64,000 bases of DNA from contig NZ_CP019419.1 in NCBI RefSeq assembly GCF_001975665.1, positions 3,703,501-3,767,500 of the forward strand, given 5' to 3'. The notes beneath the pieces were generated by a model that made no database searches, was not told where the DNA came from, and worked only from the letters and a program-made list of their open reading frames with translations. This DNA comes from Polaribacter reichenbachii (lineage in GTDB: Bacteria; Bacteroidota; Bacteroidia; Flavobacteriales; Flavobacteriaceae). A program made the translations under genes and the position numbers. Position 1 is the first letter of the stretch. Every line of letters begins with the position of its first letter. This document shows, piece after piece, positions 25,819 to 33,677 of the stretch.

Positions 25819-25951
25819 GGCTAACACCGTGTATAATTAATTGCTAGGTCACTGCCGACTTACGAACATTCCTGCGGAATATTCTATCTGTGATTTATTT
25901 GCTAAATTAGTTGCTTAACCACGCAACTAACCATACACAAAACCGTTATCT
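25819..25951 (+). repeat. attC-like cassette repeat 14 (class A)
   Basis: Boxes GGCTAAC and GTTATCT, 133 bp. GTGGCTAAC closes GTTAGCCAC. The outer stem is GTGTAT/ATACAC and the inner hairpin GAACATTCC/GGAATATTC. It opens barcode ATCTTTA of a cassette without a gene. Confidence 0.87.
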
Positions 25952-26488
25952 TTAATGAAATAGCCAGTTTTGAAAATTAAGTTATTCATCGAATTTTACA
26001 GAAATCAAAGAATAAAAAAATAAAAATATTCTTAAAAATTGGAATGAAAAATAGAAGTAAAAAATAAAGAAAATTTTATATTAATTATGTTTTCAATATA
26101 TTAGATAAATTCAGAATTAAAATGAAATATAATTAAGTTTTAAATTTTAAAAAACACTTTCTGATTGTTTGAAAACTCCAGAAAATCGGATAATTTTTAG
26201 ATTTTTAAAAGTTTAAAGTTAAGTTCAACAAAATATAGAAATAAGCTAAGATAATTTTGAACTAACAATTTCAAAAAAAAAAAAAAAAATGGAAATTAAT
26301 AACTGTGTGTATTAAAAAATGGAATAAAATTTAATTCTGACAGTTTCATTAAAATCTAGAAATAAATATAAATTTTAGTTTTTTAAATAATTTGAATAAA
26401 ATAAAATCAAAAATTATTTAGAAATAAATTGAGATAAAACATAAATTCAGAAACGAAAAATAAATATTGTGTGATAAAAAAGCACTAA
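25952..26488 (+). other. cassette without a recognisable gene
   Basis: These 537 bp lie between two complete repeats with matching barcodes (GTTATCTTTA and TAAAGATAAC), so this is a genuine closed cassette. All frames are broken by stops and no start-to-stop frame of useful length exists. Base composition is extremely AT-rich, with a run of about 15 A near 26275-26289. Phrases such as TTAGAAATAAATTGAGATAAAA and AATCTAGAAATAAATATAAA recur in diverged form. It could be a decayed gene, an RNA gene or a spacer cassette; the sequence does not decide. Confidence 0.7.
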
Positions 26489-26618
26489 AGATAACACCGT
26501 GTAAAAAAAATTGCTAATTTTAGCTTACATACGAAAATCCTCGCGGATTTTCTATCTGTGTTTTATTTGTTAACTTAGTGCTGTAACACGCAACTTTTAA
26601 TACACATAAACGTTGGCA
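26489..26618 (+). repeat. attC-like cassette repeat 15 (class A variant)
   Basis: Boxes AGATAAC and GTTGGCA, 130 bp. TAAAGATAAC closes GTTATCTTTA. The outer arms are less perfect (GTGTAAAAAAAATTGC against GCAACTTTTAATACAC). It opens barcode GGCAGTA, the same as the TIR-SLATT-TIR cassette. Confidence 0.85.
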
Positions 26619-26626
26619 GTAATGTA

Positions 26627-27451
26627 ATGAACGACTTTGACGACATAATATTTAACGAACAATGGGACAGAGTTCTTGAAGAAATTTCGAAGGACAAAAG
26701 TCTTATTGGACAAATTGAGCCATACGACCTTGCGTGGAAACGTTTTCAATATCAGATAGCAGAAAACGGAATAGAAGAACTTGTTCTACCCTATGGCAAT
26801 TTCACAGACCTATTAAAACTAATTGAGATTTGTAAAAATCAAGGATTGACAGGTTTAAACATTCCACAGGCAACAGCATTTCAGCAACTTGACCAAATAA
26901 AAATCCTTCTAAATCAAGGACACGAAATTGACGAACAAGATTTTGGGGAAAGAACAGGCTTGCTTGTTGCTGCTGCTTTAAATGACGTTCAGCTTGTAAA
27001 TTTTTTCATAGACAATGGAGCATTTGTATCCTTCTACGACCAAGATAACCTTGAAGCAATTGACTTTACAACTTCGGACGAAATAAAGAAAATACTGAAC
27101 AAAAATAACGGTCGAACCAAAGCACAAAGACAACAGGACTATGACGAGTATTGTGATGCAAGAGAAAAACTAAACGTACTCAGAGAGATTAATCTTTCAT
27201 TTATGAAAGCGGCAGAAAAAGGAGATATATCTCAAATGGAACAAGCACTAAAAAATAGTTCAATGGATTTTATGACATTGAATTTTGCATATCCAATCAA
27301 TGGATGGACAGCACTTCATTTTGCAGCAAAGAACAATGACAAGAGAGCTTTTGAATTTTTAGTAAGCAAAGGAATTGATACAACGAAGAAAAATATTGAC
27401 GGCTTAACTGCATTGGACTTAGCAAAAACATTAGGAAATAATGAACTCTGA
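26627..27451 (+). CDS. ankyrin-repeat protein
   Basis: A 274-aa cytosolic protein. About three ankyrin-type repeats are visible: one near residues 105-130 (RTGLLVAAALNDVQLVNFFIDNG, residues described in part), a degenerate second, and a clear third near the C-terminus (GWTALHFAAKNNDKRAFEFLVSKGI followed by GLTALDLAKTLGN). The N-terminal 100 residues are helical and not recognised. Ankyrin repeats mediate protein binding; no enzyme domain is attached. It is alone in its cassette, with the start 9 bp after the repeat. Confidence 0.8.
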   Translation: MNDFDDIIFNEQWDRVLEEISKDKSLIGQIEPYDLAWKRFQYQIAENGIEELVLPYGNFTDLLKLIEICKNQGLTGLNIPQATAFQQLDQIKILLNQGHEIDEQDFGERTGLLVAAALNDVQLVNFFIDNGAFVSFYDQDNLEAIDFTTSDEIKKILNKNNGRTKAQRQQDYDEYCDAREKLNVLREINLSFMKAAEKGDISQMEQALKNSSMDFMTLNFAYPINGWTALHFAAKNNDKRAFEFLVSKGIDTTKKNIDGLTALDLAKTLGNNEL

Positions 27452-27472
27452 ACCGAAGAATAAAAACACTAC

Positions 27473-27604
27473 TGCCAACACCGTATATAATTTATTGCTA
27501 GTTCTAGCCTACTTACGAAAATCCTCGCGGATTTTCTATTCGGTTTTTATTTGCTAACTTTAGTGCTTAATCCACGCAACAAACCATATACAAACACGTT
27601 GTGG
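27473..27604 (+). repeat. attC-like cassette repeat 16 (class A)
   Basis: Boxes TGCCAAC and GTTGTGG, 132 bp. TACTGCCAAC closes GTTGGCAGTA. The inner hairpin is GAAAATCC/GGATTTTC. It opens barcode GTGGTGC. Confidence 0.87.
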
Positions 27605-27629
27605 TGCATTTCTCACTCGAATCAACAAA

Positions 27630-28202
27630 ATGAAAAATTTAATAATTATAATTTTTATTCTATCTCTTTTTTCTTGTTCGAAAAGATTCAAACCAGTTAC
27701 AAATGAGAATGAATATTTTGAATTAACTGAATTAAATACAAAAGACACTTTATTCAGAATTTCAAAAAATGAGTTTTATGAAATGGGAGATGATTTTGCT
27801 TTTGTGAATCGAAAAGGAGATACTATAATTTCATCTGAAAAAATATACTTCACATTTAAAGATACTATTACAACATTCGGAATTGTACTTGAAAAAGAAA
27901 CTTATGATTTAATTGGAATAAATCGGAAAGGAGAAAGAATTTTTGAAGTATATATGTATGACAATGGACCTGATTATATTTCTGAAGGTTTATTCAGAAT
28001 TAAGAAAAACGGAAAAATTGGTTTTGCGAATGAAAAAGGAGAAATAATAATCAAACCTCAATTTGAATGTGCTTCAAATTTTGAGAATGGAATTGCATCA
28101 GTAACTTACGATTGTTATTTGTATTATAACTTGGATGAACATTTACGTTCTGAAAGTGAAAGTTGGTTTGAAATAGACAAAACTGGAAAACGAATTGAAT
28201 AA
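27630..28202 (+). CDS. WG-repeat lipoprotein
   Basis: A 190-aa lipoprotein: signal peptide KNLIIIIFILSLFSC with the lipobox LFSC, so Cys16 is the likely lipidation site. Two WG/KWG-type beta repeats follow, one near residues 52-62 (FAFVNRKGDTII) and a clear one near 128-150 (GLFRIKKNGKIGFANEKGEI, then KPQFECASNFENGIASV). WG-repeat proteins are abundant at the Bacteroidota cell surface and their function is mostly unknown. It is alone in its cassette, 26 bp after the repeat. Confidence 0.8.
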   Translation: MKNLIIIIFILSLFSCSKRFKPVTNENEYFELTELNTKDTLFRISKNEFYEMGDDFAFVNRKGDTIISSEKIYFTFKDTITTFGIVLEKETYDLIGINRKGERIFEVYMYDNGPDYISEGLFRIKKNGKIGFANEKGEIIIKPQFECASNFENGIASVTYDCYLYYNLDEHLRSESESWFEIDKTGKRIE

Positions 28203-28213
28203 AAAAAACGACA

Positions 28214-28345
28214 CCACAACAACATATATAATTTATTGCTAGTTCTAGCCTACTTACGAAAGTCCTCGCGGACTTTCTATTCAGTTTTTATTTGCTAACT
28301 TTAGTGCTTAAAACACGCAACAAATCATATATAAACACGTTGTGC
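28214..28345 (+). repeat. attC-like cassette repeat 17 (class A)
   Basis: Boxes CCACAAC and GTTGTGC, 132 bp. CACCACAAC closes GTTGTGGTG. The outer arms are CATATATAA on both sides and the inner hairpin GAAAGTCC/GGACTTTC. It opens barcode GTGCACA. Confidence 0.87.
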
Positions 28346-28357
28346 ACAAGCTAAAAA

Positions 28358-28849
28358 ATGAGCTACTCAAGAGAACAAATAGAAGAAAAAATTGAACTTA
28401 CAATTGACGAATTGTATGAAAAGGATTCAGAAATTATTTTCGAAACTTACAATTTACACGAAAGGTCTATTACTCACAGATTTGCTCTGTATTTAGAAAA
28501 ACATTTTGCAGACCAAGATTATGTTGTAGATGTTGAATATAACAGAATGCTAAATGATTATGGAGAAGACATAATCGGCAATGAAATTGGAAAAAGACTG
28601 GATTTTGAGAAGTATGGAAAAGAAGCTAGTGCAGTATATCCTGATGTAATAGTTCATAAAAGAAATACAACAGACAATTTGTTAGAAATAGAAATGAAGA
28701 TGCAGTGGAAAAACTCAAAAAAGGAATTTGATTTAATAAAAATCAACGAATATTTAAGTCAACTTGACTACCAATTTGGAGTTTATTTAGAACTAGCGGA
28801 AAATAGAAACGAATGTCAAGTAAATTTTGGGCCATTTGAAATCAATTGA
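28358..28849 (+). CDS. hypothetical protein with PD-(D/E)xK-like core
   Basis: A 163-aa soluble protein. The segment SAVYPDVIVHKRN followed by LLEIEMKMQWKNS gives a D...E-x-K arrangement typical of the PD-(D/E)xK nuclease fold, preceded by a helical N-terminus with SITHRFALYLEKHF. This pattern is also common in small proteins that nick or bind DNA in defence loci. Activity is unproven. It overlaps the start of the next gene (CdiI-like) within the same cassette, so the two are expressed together. Confidence 0.68.
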   Translation: MSYSREQIEEKIELTIDELYEKDSEIIFETYNLHERSITHRFALYLEKHFADQDYVVDVEYNRMLNDYGEDIIGNEIGKRLDFEKYGKEASAVYPDVIVHKRNTTDNLLEIEMKMQWKNSKKEFDLIKINEYLSQLDYQFGVYLELAENRNECQVNFGPFEIN

Positions 28850-29243
28850 ACAATTAGAAAACGATTATTGGAATGAACCTTCTGAGTTTCCGACAAGTTT
28901 AGTCGAAAAATGCTATCATTATCGGAAAATAAATATTGAAGAATTGACCAATGAGCAATTAAGACTTATGATTTCTCAACATATCGGAACTGAACACATA
29001 ATTGGAATTGCACTCGAGAAACTCGAACGGAATATATTGACTGAAGGCGACTTTTACGAAGGTGATTTACTTGTAGCGATATCGGGTTTGCCGACTGAAT
29101 TTTGGAATAAAAAGAAAACGGAATTTCGGGCTTTTAAAAACTTGGTGGAACGGAATTCTGAACTAATTAAAACTGAACTCGGTGAAAAGAAATTTGACCG
29201 AATAAATGAAAAAATAAAAGCCAGTGCACAACAATGGCTATAA
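28836..29243 (+). CDS. CdiI-like contact-dependent inhibition immunity protein
   Basis: About 135 aa from a TTG at 28836 (TTGAAATCAATTGAACAA), with TTG 28827 as an alternative. It begins KSIEQLENDYWNEPSEFPTSLVEKCY and continues with RKINIEELTNEQLRLMISQ and ILTEGDFYEGDLLVAISGLP, the pattern of the CdiI_3 immunity family. Such proteins neutralise a partner toxin tip; no CDI toxin is visible in the window. The gene overlaps the nuclease-like gene. Its stop (29241-29243) lies inside the following repeat, so the last residues QQWL are encoded by repeat DNA. Confidence 0.72.
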   Translation: MKSIEQLENDYWNEPSEFPTSLVEKCYHYRKINIEELTNEQLRLMISQHIGTEHIIGIALEKLERNILTEGDFYEGDLLVAISGLPTEFWNKKKTEFRAFKNLVERNSELIKTELGEKKFDRINEKIKASAQQWL

Positions 29244-29356
29244 GTAATTGCTTGTTCTCGCCTACTTCTGAAAACCCTCGCGGATTTTCAGTTTGCTGTG
29301 TACTTGCTAAGTTAACTGCTAAACCACGCAACTACTCATAGCCGAGAACGTTACCA
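29226..29356 (+). repeat. attC-like cassette repeat 18 (class B)
   Basis: Boxes GCACAAC and GTTACCA, 131 bp. GTGCACAAC closes GTTGTGCAC. The outer stem is GGCTAT/ATAGCC. The upstream coding sequence stops inside this element. It opens barcode ACCACAC. Confidence 0.87.
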
Positions 29357-29374
29357 CACATTTGACAAGAAACA

Positions 29375-30706
29375 ATGGAAATAACAACAATAAATCAAAT
29401 AAGAGAAAAAAGAGACAGTATTCGTGAACAAATTAAATCTCTTAATTTGAAAAGTTTCGGGTCAACAACTTATGGTAATGAAAATGAATATACTTTTAAA
29501 GGATTAATTGCTGGAATTGATGCTTTATTAACAGATATTTCTACTCTAACACAATATCAAAACAAATTTGTCAAAATCTCAACTTATAACGAAAGAAATG
29601 GTATTTATTCAAATTTAAACAGAATAGACACTTATTTACAAACACCAAATAATTACATATCACAATTTGAAGCTTTAAAAGTTCAAATACGAGCTTATAA
29701 TGTTAGAAATATTTCTGAAAGGCAATTAGAATTTGAAAAAGAAATTGAGGAAGTCAGAAAAATCAAAATTGAACTTCAACAAATTTTAGTAGAATCTAAA
29801 GAATTAAATGAAAGTATTGACGAAAAAAATGATTCTATTGAGAAAAAATTAGAAACGAGTACCGAAAAACTTACTGAAATAGAATCTGAATTAGAGAAAA
29901 TTACAGAACGAAAAGATGAATTAATTGAACAATCAGAAACTCTTGAAACTATTAATGATAAACTTAATTCTATTAAAGAAAGTGCTTCTGATAATTTAGA
30001 AGAAATTACAACTTCTCTAACTGAAAGTAAAGGTAATGAAAAGCTAATTACTTCATTTGCTAATAAAGTACAAGACAGAGAAAAAAAATTAGATGAATTA
30101 GAACAAAATACTAATTCAAATAATGAGAAACTTTCAGAATATATTAAAGAAAGAGAAACAATTCTAAAACAAGCAAATGAGCTTATAGAATCCTCTAAAA
30201 AAGCTTTAAACTATACAACCGCAGAAGGAATAAGTGCTTCATTCCAAGAACAGTATAATAATTCTAATAATTGGAAAATTTTCGGTAGTTGGATTTTCGG
30301 CGCTGTAATTTGCCTTTTAGGAACAATCGCTTTAGGTATTTGGATTTTAAAAACAAAAGATGACAATATTGGAATTCTAATTGGTAGAATATCACTTTTA
30401 CCATTACCAATAATAGGTGCTATATTTTGTGCAAATCAATACACTAAACAAAAGAATATAATTGAAGATTATGCATATAAAATGGTTCTTTCTAAAGCAA
30501 TAGTTGGATTTTCAGAACAATTAAAGAAAAATGGAACAGATGGTAATGAGGAATATGTTCATTACATTAAAACTGCTCTTATTGAAATACACAAAGACCC
30601 TTTAAGAAAAAGAGAGAAAACAAAACAAACAGAAACAAAAGACACTAATTTTAAAGATTTAATAGAAGTTGCAGAACGAATAGTTAAATTAACAAAAGTA
30701 GAATAA
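29375..30706 (+). CDS. coiled-coil membrane protein
   Basis: A 443-aa protein. The first 120 residues are a mixed domain; residues about 125-285 form a long coiled coil rich in E, K and L heptads (ESIDEKNDSIEKKLETSTEK, ELEKITERKDELIEQSETL). Two membrane segments follow at about 308-328 and 336-354 (GSWIFGAVICLLGTIALGIW; IGRISLLPLPIIGAIFCANQ), then a helical C-terminus. The plan of long coiled coil, hairpin membrane anchor and short cytosolic tail is seen in some predicted anti-phage membrane effectors, but I recognise no family. It is alone in its cassette, 19 bp after the repeat. Confidence 0.72.
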   Translation: MEITTINQIREKRDSIREQIKSLNLKSFGSTTYGNENEYTFKGLIAGIDALLTDISTLTQYQNKFVKISTYNERNGIYSNLNRIDTYLQTPNNYISQFEALKVQIRAYNVRNISERQLEFEKEIEEVRKIKIELQQILVESKELNESIDEKNDSIEKKLETSTEKLTEIESELEKITERKDELIEQSETLETINDKLNSIKESASDNLEEITTSLTESKGNEKLITSFANKVQDREKKLDELEQNTNSNNEKLSEYIKERETILKQANELIESSKKALNYTTAEGISASFQEQYNNSNNWKIFGSWIFGAVICLLGTIALGIWILKTKDDNIGILIGRISLLPLPIIGAIFCANQYTKQKNIIEDYAYKMVLSKAIVGFSEQLKKNGTDGNEEYVHYIKTALIEIHKDPLRKREKTKQTETKDTNFKDLIEVAERIVKLTKVE

Positions 30707-30713
30707 AAACGTG

Positions 30714-30847
30714 TGGTAACACCGTATATAATTTATTGCTGGCTTATTGCCTACTTACGAAAGTCCTCGCGGACTTTCTTTGTCCGTAATTATTTACTAA
30801 ATTAGTTGCTTGAAACACGCAACAAACCATATACAAACACGTTAGGG
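30714..30847 (+). repeat. attC-like cassette repeat 19 (class A)
   Basis: Boxes TGGTAAC and GTTAGGG, 134 bp. GTGTGGTAAC closes GTTACCACAC. The inner hairpin is GAAAGTCC/GGACTTTC. It opens the AbiE toxin-antitoxin cassette with barcode AGGGATA. Confidence 0.87.
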
Positions 30848-30910
30848 ATAATTTGTGAATAAGTAAGCGCAAAAACAACTTGACTTTCTAAAAATAAAAC
30901 TGTACCTTCG

Positions 30911-30992
30911 CCATACTTAAGTTCTTTACTTAGTACTAATTCAAACTTAGATTTTTTAAGGAAAAAGTACTAAGTAAAGAACTTAAGTATGG
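30911..30992. repeat. 27-bp perfect inverted repeat inside the AbiE cassette
   Basis: Arms 30911-30937 and 30966-30992 are exact reverse complements (CCATACTTAAGTTCTTTACT then TAGTACT, and its complement), separated by 28 bp. It lies upstream of the AbiE genes. A stem this long and perfect is unusual for a terminator. It may be a protein-binding or recombination site, or the remnant of a small mobile element. Confidence 0.8.
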
Positions 30993-31001
30993 TAAAAACA
31001 A

Positions 31002-31046
31002 AGTAACGGAAAGAGAGGAAGCTATGCTTCCTCTCTTTCCGTTACT
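31002..31046. terminator. 21-bp perfect hairpin, possible insulator/terminator
   Basis: Arms 31002-31022 and 31026-31046 (AGTAACGGAAAGAGAGGAAG, and its complement) surround a TAT loop. It lies between the repeat and the AbiE promoter, where it could block read-through from upstream cassettes in either direction. There is no strong T run after it, so classical intrinsic termination is uncertain. Confidence 0.5.
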
Positions 31047-31097
31047 AAGGTTTAGACTTTTCCTAATATAAACACTACTCTTTTCATACAGTATTTT

Positions 31098-31126
31098 TGT
31101 CACAATTATTTACTATATTTGTGACA
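31098..31126 (+). promoter_or_regulatory. AbiE promoter with overlapping operator
   Basis: TATATTTG at 31114-31121 matches the Bacteroidota -7 box TAnnTTTG. An inverted repeat TGTCACAA (31098-31105) and TTGTGACA (31119-31126) overlaps it. The position, 17 bp before the antitoxin start, fits autorepression by the AbiEi-type protein. Confidence 0.65.
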
Positions 31127-31142
31127 GATTATATATTTAAAA

Positions 31143-31745
31143 ATGGCTGTATCTGTTGAAAATAAAGTAAAAAAAGCAATTACCAATTATAGAACGGGAA
31201 AAATATTTTTCCCGTCTAACTTCTCTAAGTTTGGAACTTCTACGGCAGTAAGACAAGCCTTAAACAGATTAGAGGATGATGAATTTCTTTTAAGACTAGC
31301 CCACGGAATTTATCTTTATCCCAAAAGACATCCAAAATTTGGAATTCTACACCCAAGTATTGAAGAAATCGCTATAGCTATCGCTAAAAGAGATAAAGCC
31401 AGAATAATTCCTACAGGGATACACGCTCTAAATAAATTAGGTTTATCTACACAAGTTCCTATGAACGTGGTCTATTTAACAGATGGTTCTTCGAGGTCAA
31501 TAAAAATCAATAAAGGAAGTATCAAATTCAAAAAAGCTTCGCCAAAGCTACTTTCTGTAAAAAGTGATAAAATCATACTTATAATACAAGCTTTAAAAGA
31601 ATTAGGACAGGAAAATATAAATTCAAAAGTCAAAGAAAGAATAAAGCAAATATTATTAACCGTTGATAAAGATGTCCTAACACACGATATAAAACTTGCA
31701 CCTCAATGGATAACCGAAATAATCAAAAAATTAATTGAGCAATAA
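31143..31745 (+). CDS. AbiEi-type antitoxin/regulator (DUF6088)
   Basis: A 200-aa protein. The N-terminal winged helix (residues about 1-60, FPSNFSKFGTSTAVRQALNRL and LRLAHGIYLYPK) is the DNA-binding domain of AbiEi/DUF6088 antitoxins. It is followed by a central domain (IEEIAIAIAKRDKARIIPTG) typical of the family. These antitoxins repress their own operon and counter the AbiEii nucleotidyltransferase in type IV toxin-antitoxin systems that abort phage infection. It lies directly behind an operator-like inverted repeat and 2 bp before the toxin gene. Confidence 0.87.
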   Translation: MAVSVENKVKKAITNYRTGKIFFPSNFSKFGTSTAVRQALNRLEDDEFLLRLAHGIYLYPKRHPKFGILHPSIEEIAIAIAKRDKARIIPTGIHALNKLGLSTQVPMNVVYLTDGSSRSIKINKGSIKFKKASPKLLSVKSDKIILIIQALKELGQENINSKVKERIKQILLTVDKDVLTHDIKLAPQWITEIIKKLIEQ

Positions 31746-31747
31746 AA

Positions 31748-32746
31748 ATGGATGAGTGGTTTAAACTTAGCGAAGACGATAGAAGAATTGTAATAAATCA
31801 AGCAAGCGCAAATAGTGGATTACTTCCTGTAGCTGTGGAAAAAGATTTATGGGTTATGATAGCTTTGCAAGCCATATTTTCAACAGAAGTCGCTGAACAT
31901 TTAGTTTTTAAAGGAGGAACATCCCTAAGTAAAGCTTGGGGAATTATAGAAAGATTTTCAGAAGACATTGATTTAGCTATTGATAGGTCATTTTTTGGTT
32001 TTAAAGGAGAATTAAGTAGATCTCAAGTTAAGAACCTTAGAAAAGCATCCTGCAAGTATGTAGCCAAAAAATTCCATATCCTTCTTGAAAATGCTCTTTT
32101 AAAAAATGGAGTTAAAGAATTTGAATTAAGCGTTACTGAATTTGAAGAATCTGACACAGACCCATTAGCAATAGAAATAAGATATAAATCATTAGTTGAA
32201 CAACAGGAATATTTACAACCGAGAATATTAATAGAAATTAGTTCAAGGTCACTCATTGAACCATATGAAAATAAAAAGTTATCATCAATTATAAGTGAAA
32301 TTTATCCAAATGAAAATTTCATTGACCAACCAATAAATATCCCAACTGTGATTCCAACTAGAACTTTAATTGAAAAGATGTTCTTATTACACGAAGAATT
32401 TCAAAAGCCAAAAGATAGAAAAATCAGAAGTGAACGAATGACAAGACATCTTTATGATATTTCAAGACTTATGGACACAGAATATTTAGAAAAAGTAATT
32501 TCTGACAAAGATTTGTATAATACTATTATAGAACATAGAAGTAAATTGACAAAAGTCTCTTGGGTAGATTATGATAAACATAGCTATAGTACTTTAAATT
32601 TTATTCCGCCAAAAGAAATTATAGATGAGTACGAAAAAGATTATGAAGCGATGAAAGAAAGTATGTTCTATGGAGAAACAGATTCATTTGAAAGTCTAAT
32701 AAAAAAATTAAAAAAACTGAACGATAGAATTAATAATTTGGAATAA
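31748..32746 (+). CDS. AbiEii-type nucleotidyltransferase toxin
   Basis: A 332-aa protein of the AbiEii/DUF1814 nucleotidyltransferase family. The signature FKGGTSLSKAWG lies near residues 54-65 and the metal-binding FSEDIDLAID near 70-79; a downstream helical region contains RTLIEKMFLLHEE. Characterised members (AbiEii, MenT) inactivate tRNA or use GTP and cause reversible growth arrest. It starts 2 bp after the antitoxin gene. Its presence in a cassette with its own promoter fits an addiction module that stabilises the array. Confidence 0.88.
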   Translation: MDEWFKLSEDDRRIVINQASANSGLLPVAVEKDLWVMIALQAIFSTEVAEHLVFKGGTSLSKAWGIIERFSEDIDLAIDRSFFGFKGELSRSQVKNLRKASCKYVAKKFHILLENALLKNGVKEFELSVTEFEESDTDPLAIEIRYKSLVEQQEYLQPRILIEISSRSLIEPYENKKLSSIISEIYPNENFIDQPINIPTVIPTRTLIEKMFLLHEEFQKPKDRKIRSERMTRHLYDISRLMDTEYLEKVISDKDLYNTIIEHRSKLTKVSWVDYDKHSYSTLNFIPPKEIIDEYEKDYEAMKESMFYGETDSFESLIKKLKKLNDRINNLE

Positions 32747-32752
32747 AACTAT

Positions 32753-32884
32753 CCCTAACAATGTATAAAAATAATAGCGGTTTAATCGCTAAAACGAAAG
32801 TAAGTAAATATAAAAAAGGTCTGTATTTAACCGAAAAGTAAGTGCGTAAAAATCCGCTACTATTCTTATACTAGACCGTTGGCA
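32753..32884 (+). repeat. attC-like cassette repeat 20 (class D)
   Basis: Boxes CCCTAAC and GTTGGCA, 132 bp. TATCCCTAAC closes GTTAGGGATA. The outer arms GTATAAAAATAATAGCGG and CCGCTACTATTCTTATAC pair. No GC-rich inner hairpin is visible. It opens barcode GGCAATA. Confidence 0.87.
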
Positions 32885-32915
32885 ATAATTTGCTCAAAGA
32901 AACCTAAATAAAAAT

Positions 32916-33149
32916 ATATCAATCAAATTATCATTTGAACCACTATTAAAAAGTGAAAAGAAGACTAAAGAATTTGAACATTTCAGAATTACAGTATCTG
33001 AAATAGTTAACAAGTTAAATTTAAATGGTGAGATTGTATTTTACTACATCGATGTGCTAAACAAATTTGAACTTAAAGAAAATACAACTGAATTGAATGA
33101 CAATGAGTTATTAAACCAAATTAGTTCATTAAATGATTATCTTAACTAA
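32916..33149 (+). CDS. short gene without a normal start codon
   Basis: An open frame of 77 codons runs from 32889 to TAA 33147-33149 with coding-like content (KLSFEPLLKSEKKTKEFEHF, IVNKLNLNGEIVFYYIDVLN). No ATG, GTG or TTG lies in frame at its beginning; ATA at 32916 is the best placed candidate. It ends 2 bp before the next gene, as coupled genes do. Either an unusual start is used or the start was lost when the cassette formed. The family is unknown. Confidence 0.45.
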   Translation: MSIKLSFEPLLKSEKKTKEFEHFRITVSEIVNKLNLNGEIVFYYIDVLNKFELKENTTELNDNELLNQISSLNDYLN

Positions 33150-33151
33150 TT

Positions 33152-33505
33152 ATGAGTAAAAGAGGTAGCAAATCAACAATAAAGCTTAATAATGCAAAAT
33201 CAATTTCTGGTGGTTCAGGAAAAGGCGTTGCCAACTGGATTAAAAAAAAGAAAAAAATAATAAAGTTAAACCCAAATGAGAATCAAATTCAAGAATTAGA
33301 AAAACATAACATTAAATTAGTTGATACTGACTTAATAGATAACGATTCTGTACTTCGTTCGGAAATTGTAAAAAAAACGAATGAACTGATATCAATATCA
33401 AAAATTGAACTTGAACCTCACAAACTTAACTTGGAGAAAAAAAAATCAACTGAACTAAAAAGAATTCTGAATATTTTGCAAAACAACATTTTAAAAAGTA
33501 TTTAA
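33152..33505 (+). CDS. hypothetical basic protein
   Basis: A 117-aa strongly basic protein: MSKRGSKSTIKLNNAKSISG, then a lysine run (WIKKKKKIIKLN), then helices to the end (LEPHKLNLEKKKSTELKRIL). The composition suggests nucleic-acid binding. No family was recognised. It is the second gene of a two-gene cassette; the frame just upstream encodes a small acidic partner, so an antitoxin-toxin-like pair is possible but unproven. Confidence 0.6.
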   Translation: MSKRGSKSTIKLNNAKSISGGSGKGVANWIKKKKKIIKLNPNENQIQELEKHNIKLVDTDLIDNDSVLRSEIVKKTNELISISKIELEPHKLNLEKKKSTELKRILNILQNNILKSI

Positions 33506-33512
33506 AAACTAT

Positions 33513-33642
33513 TGCCAACATCGCATAAAAATAATGCGTAGTTTAGTGCTTAATCAAGAGTTCGTGCATTTTTGCTACGTCTGATTTTCCTTCGGAAAAT
33601 CCTCGCACACAAAACCGCACTATTCTTATACGTAACCGTTGT
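33513..33642 (+). repeat. attC-like cassette repeat 21 (class E)
   Basis: Boxes TGCCAAC and GTTGTGC, 130 bp. TATTGCCAAC closes GTTGGCAATA. The inner hairpin is GATTTTCC-TTC-GGAAAATC, located nearer to the right arm than in class A. It opens barcode GTGCGTC. Confidence 0.87.
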
Positions 33643-33677
33643 GCGTCATTTGAGCATACTCAATAGGAATTAAAGAA

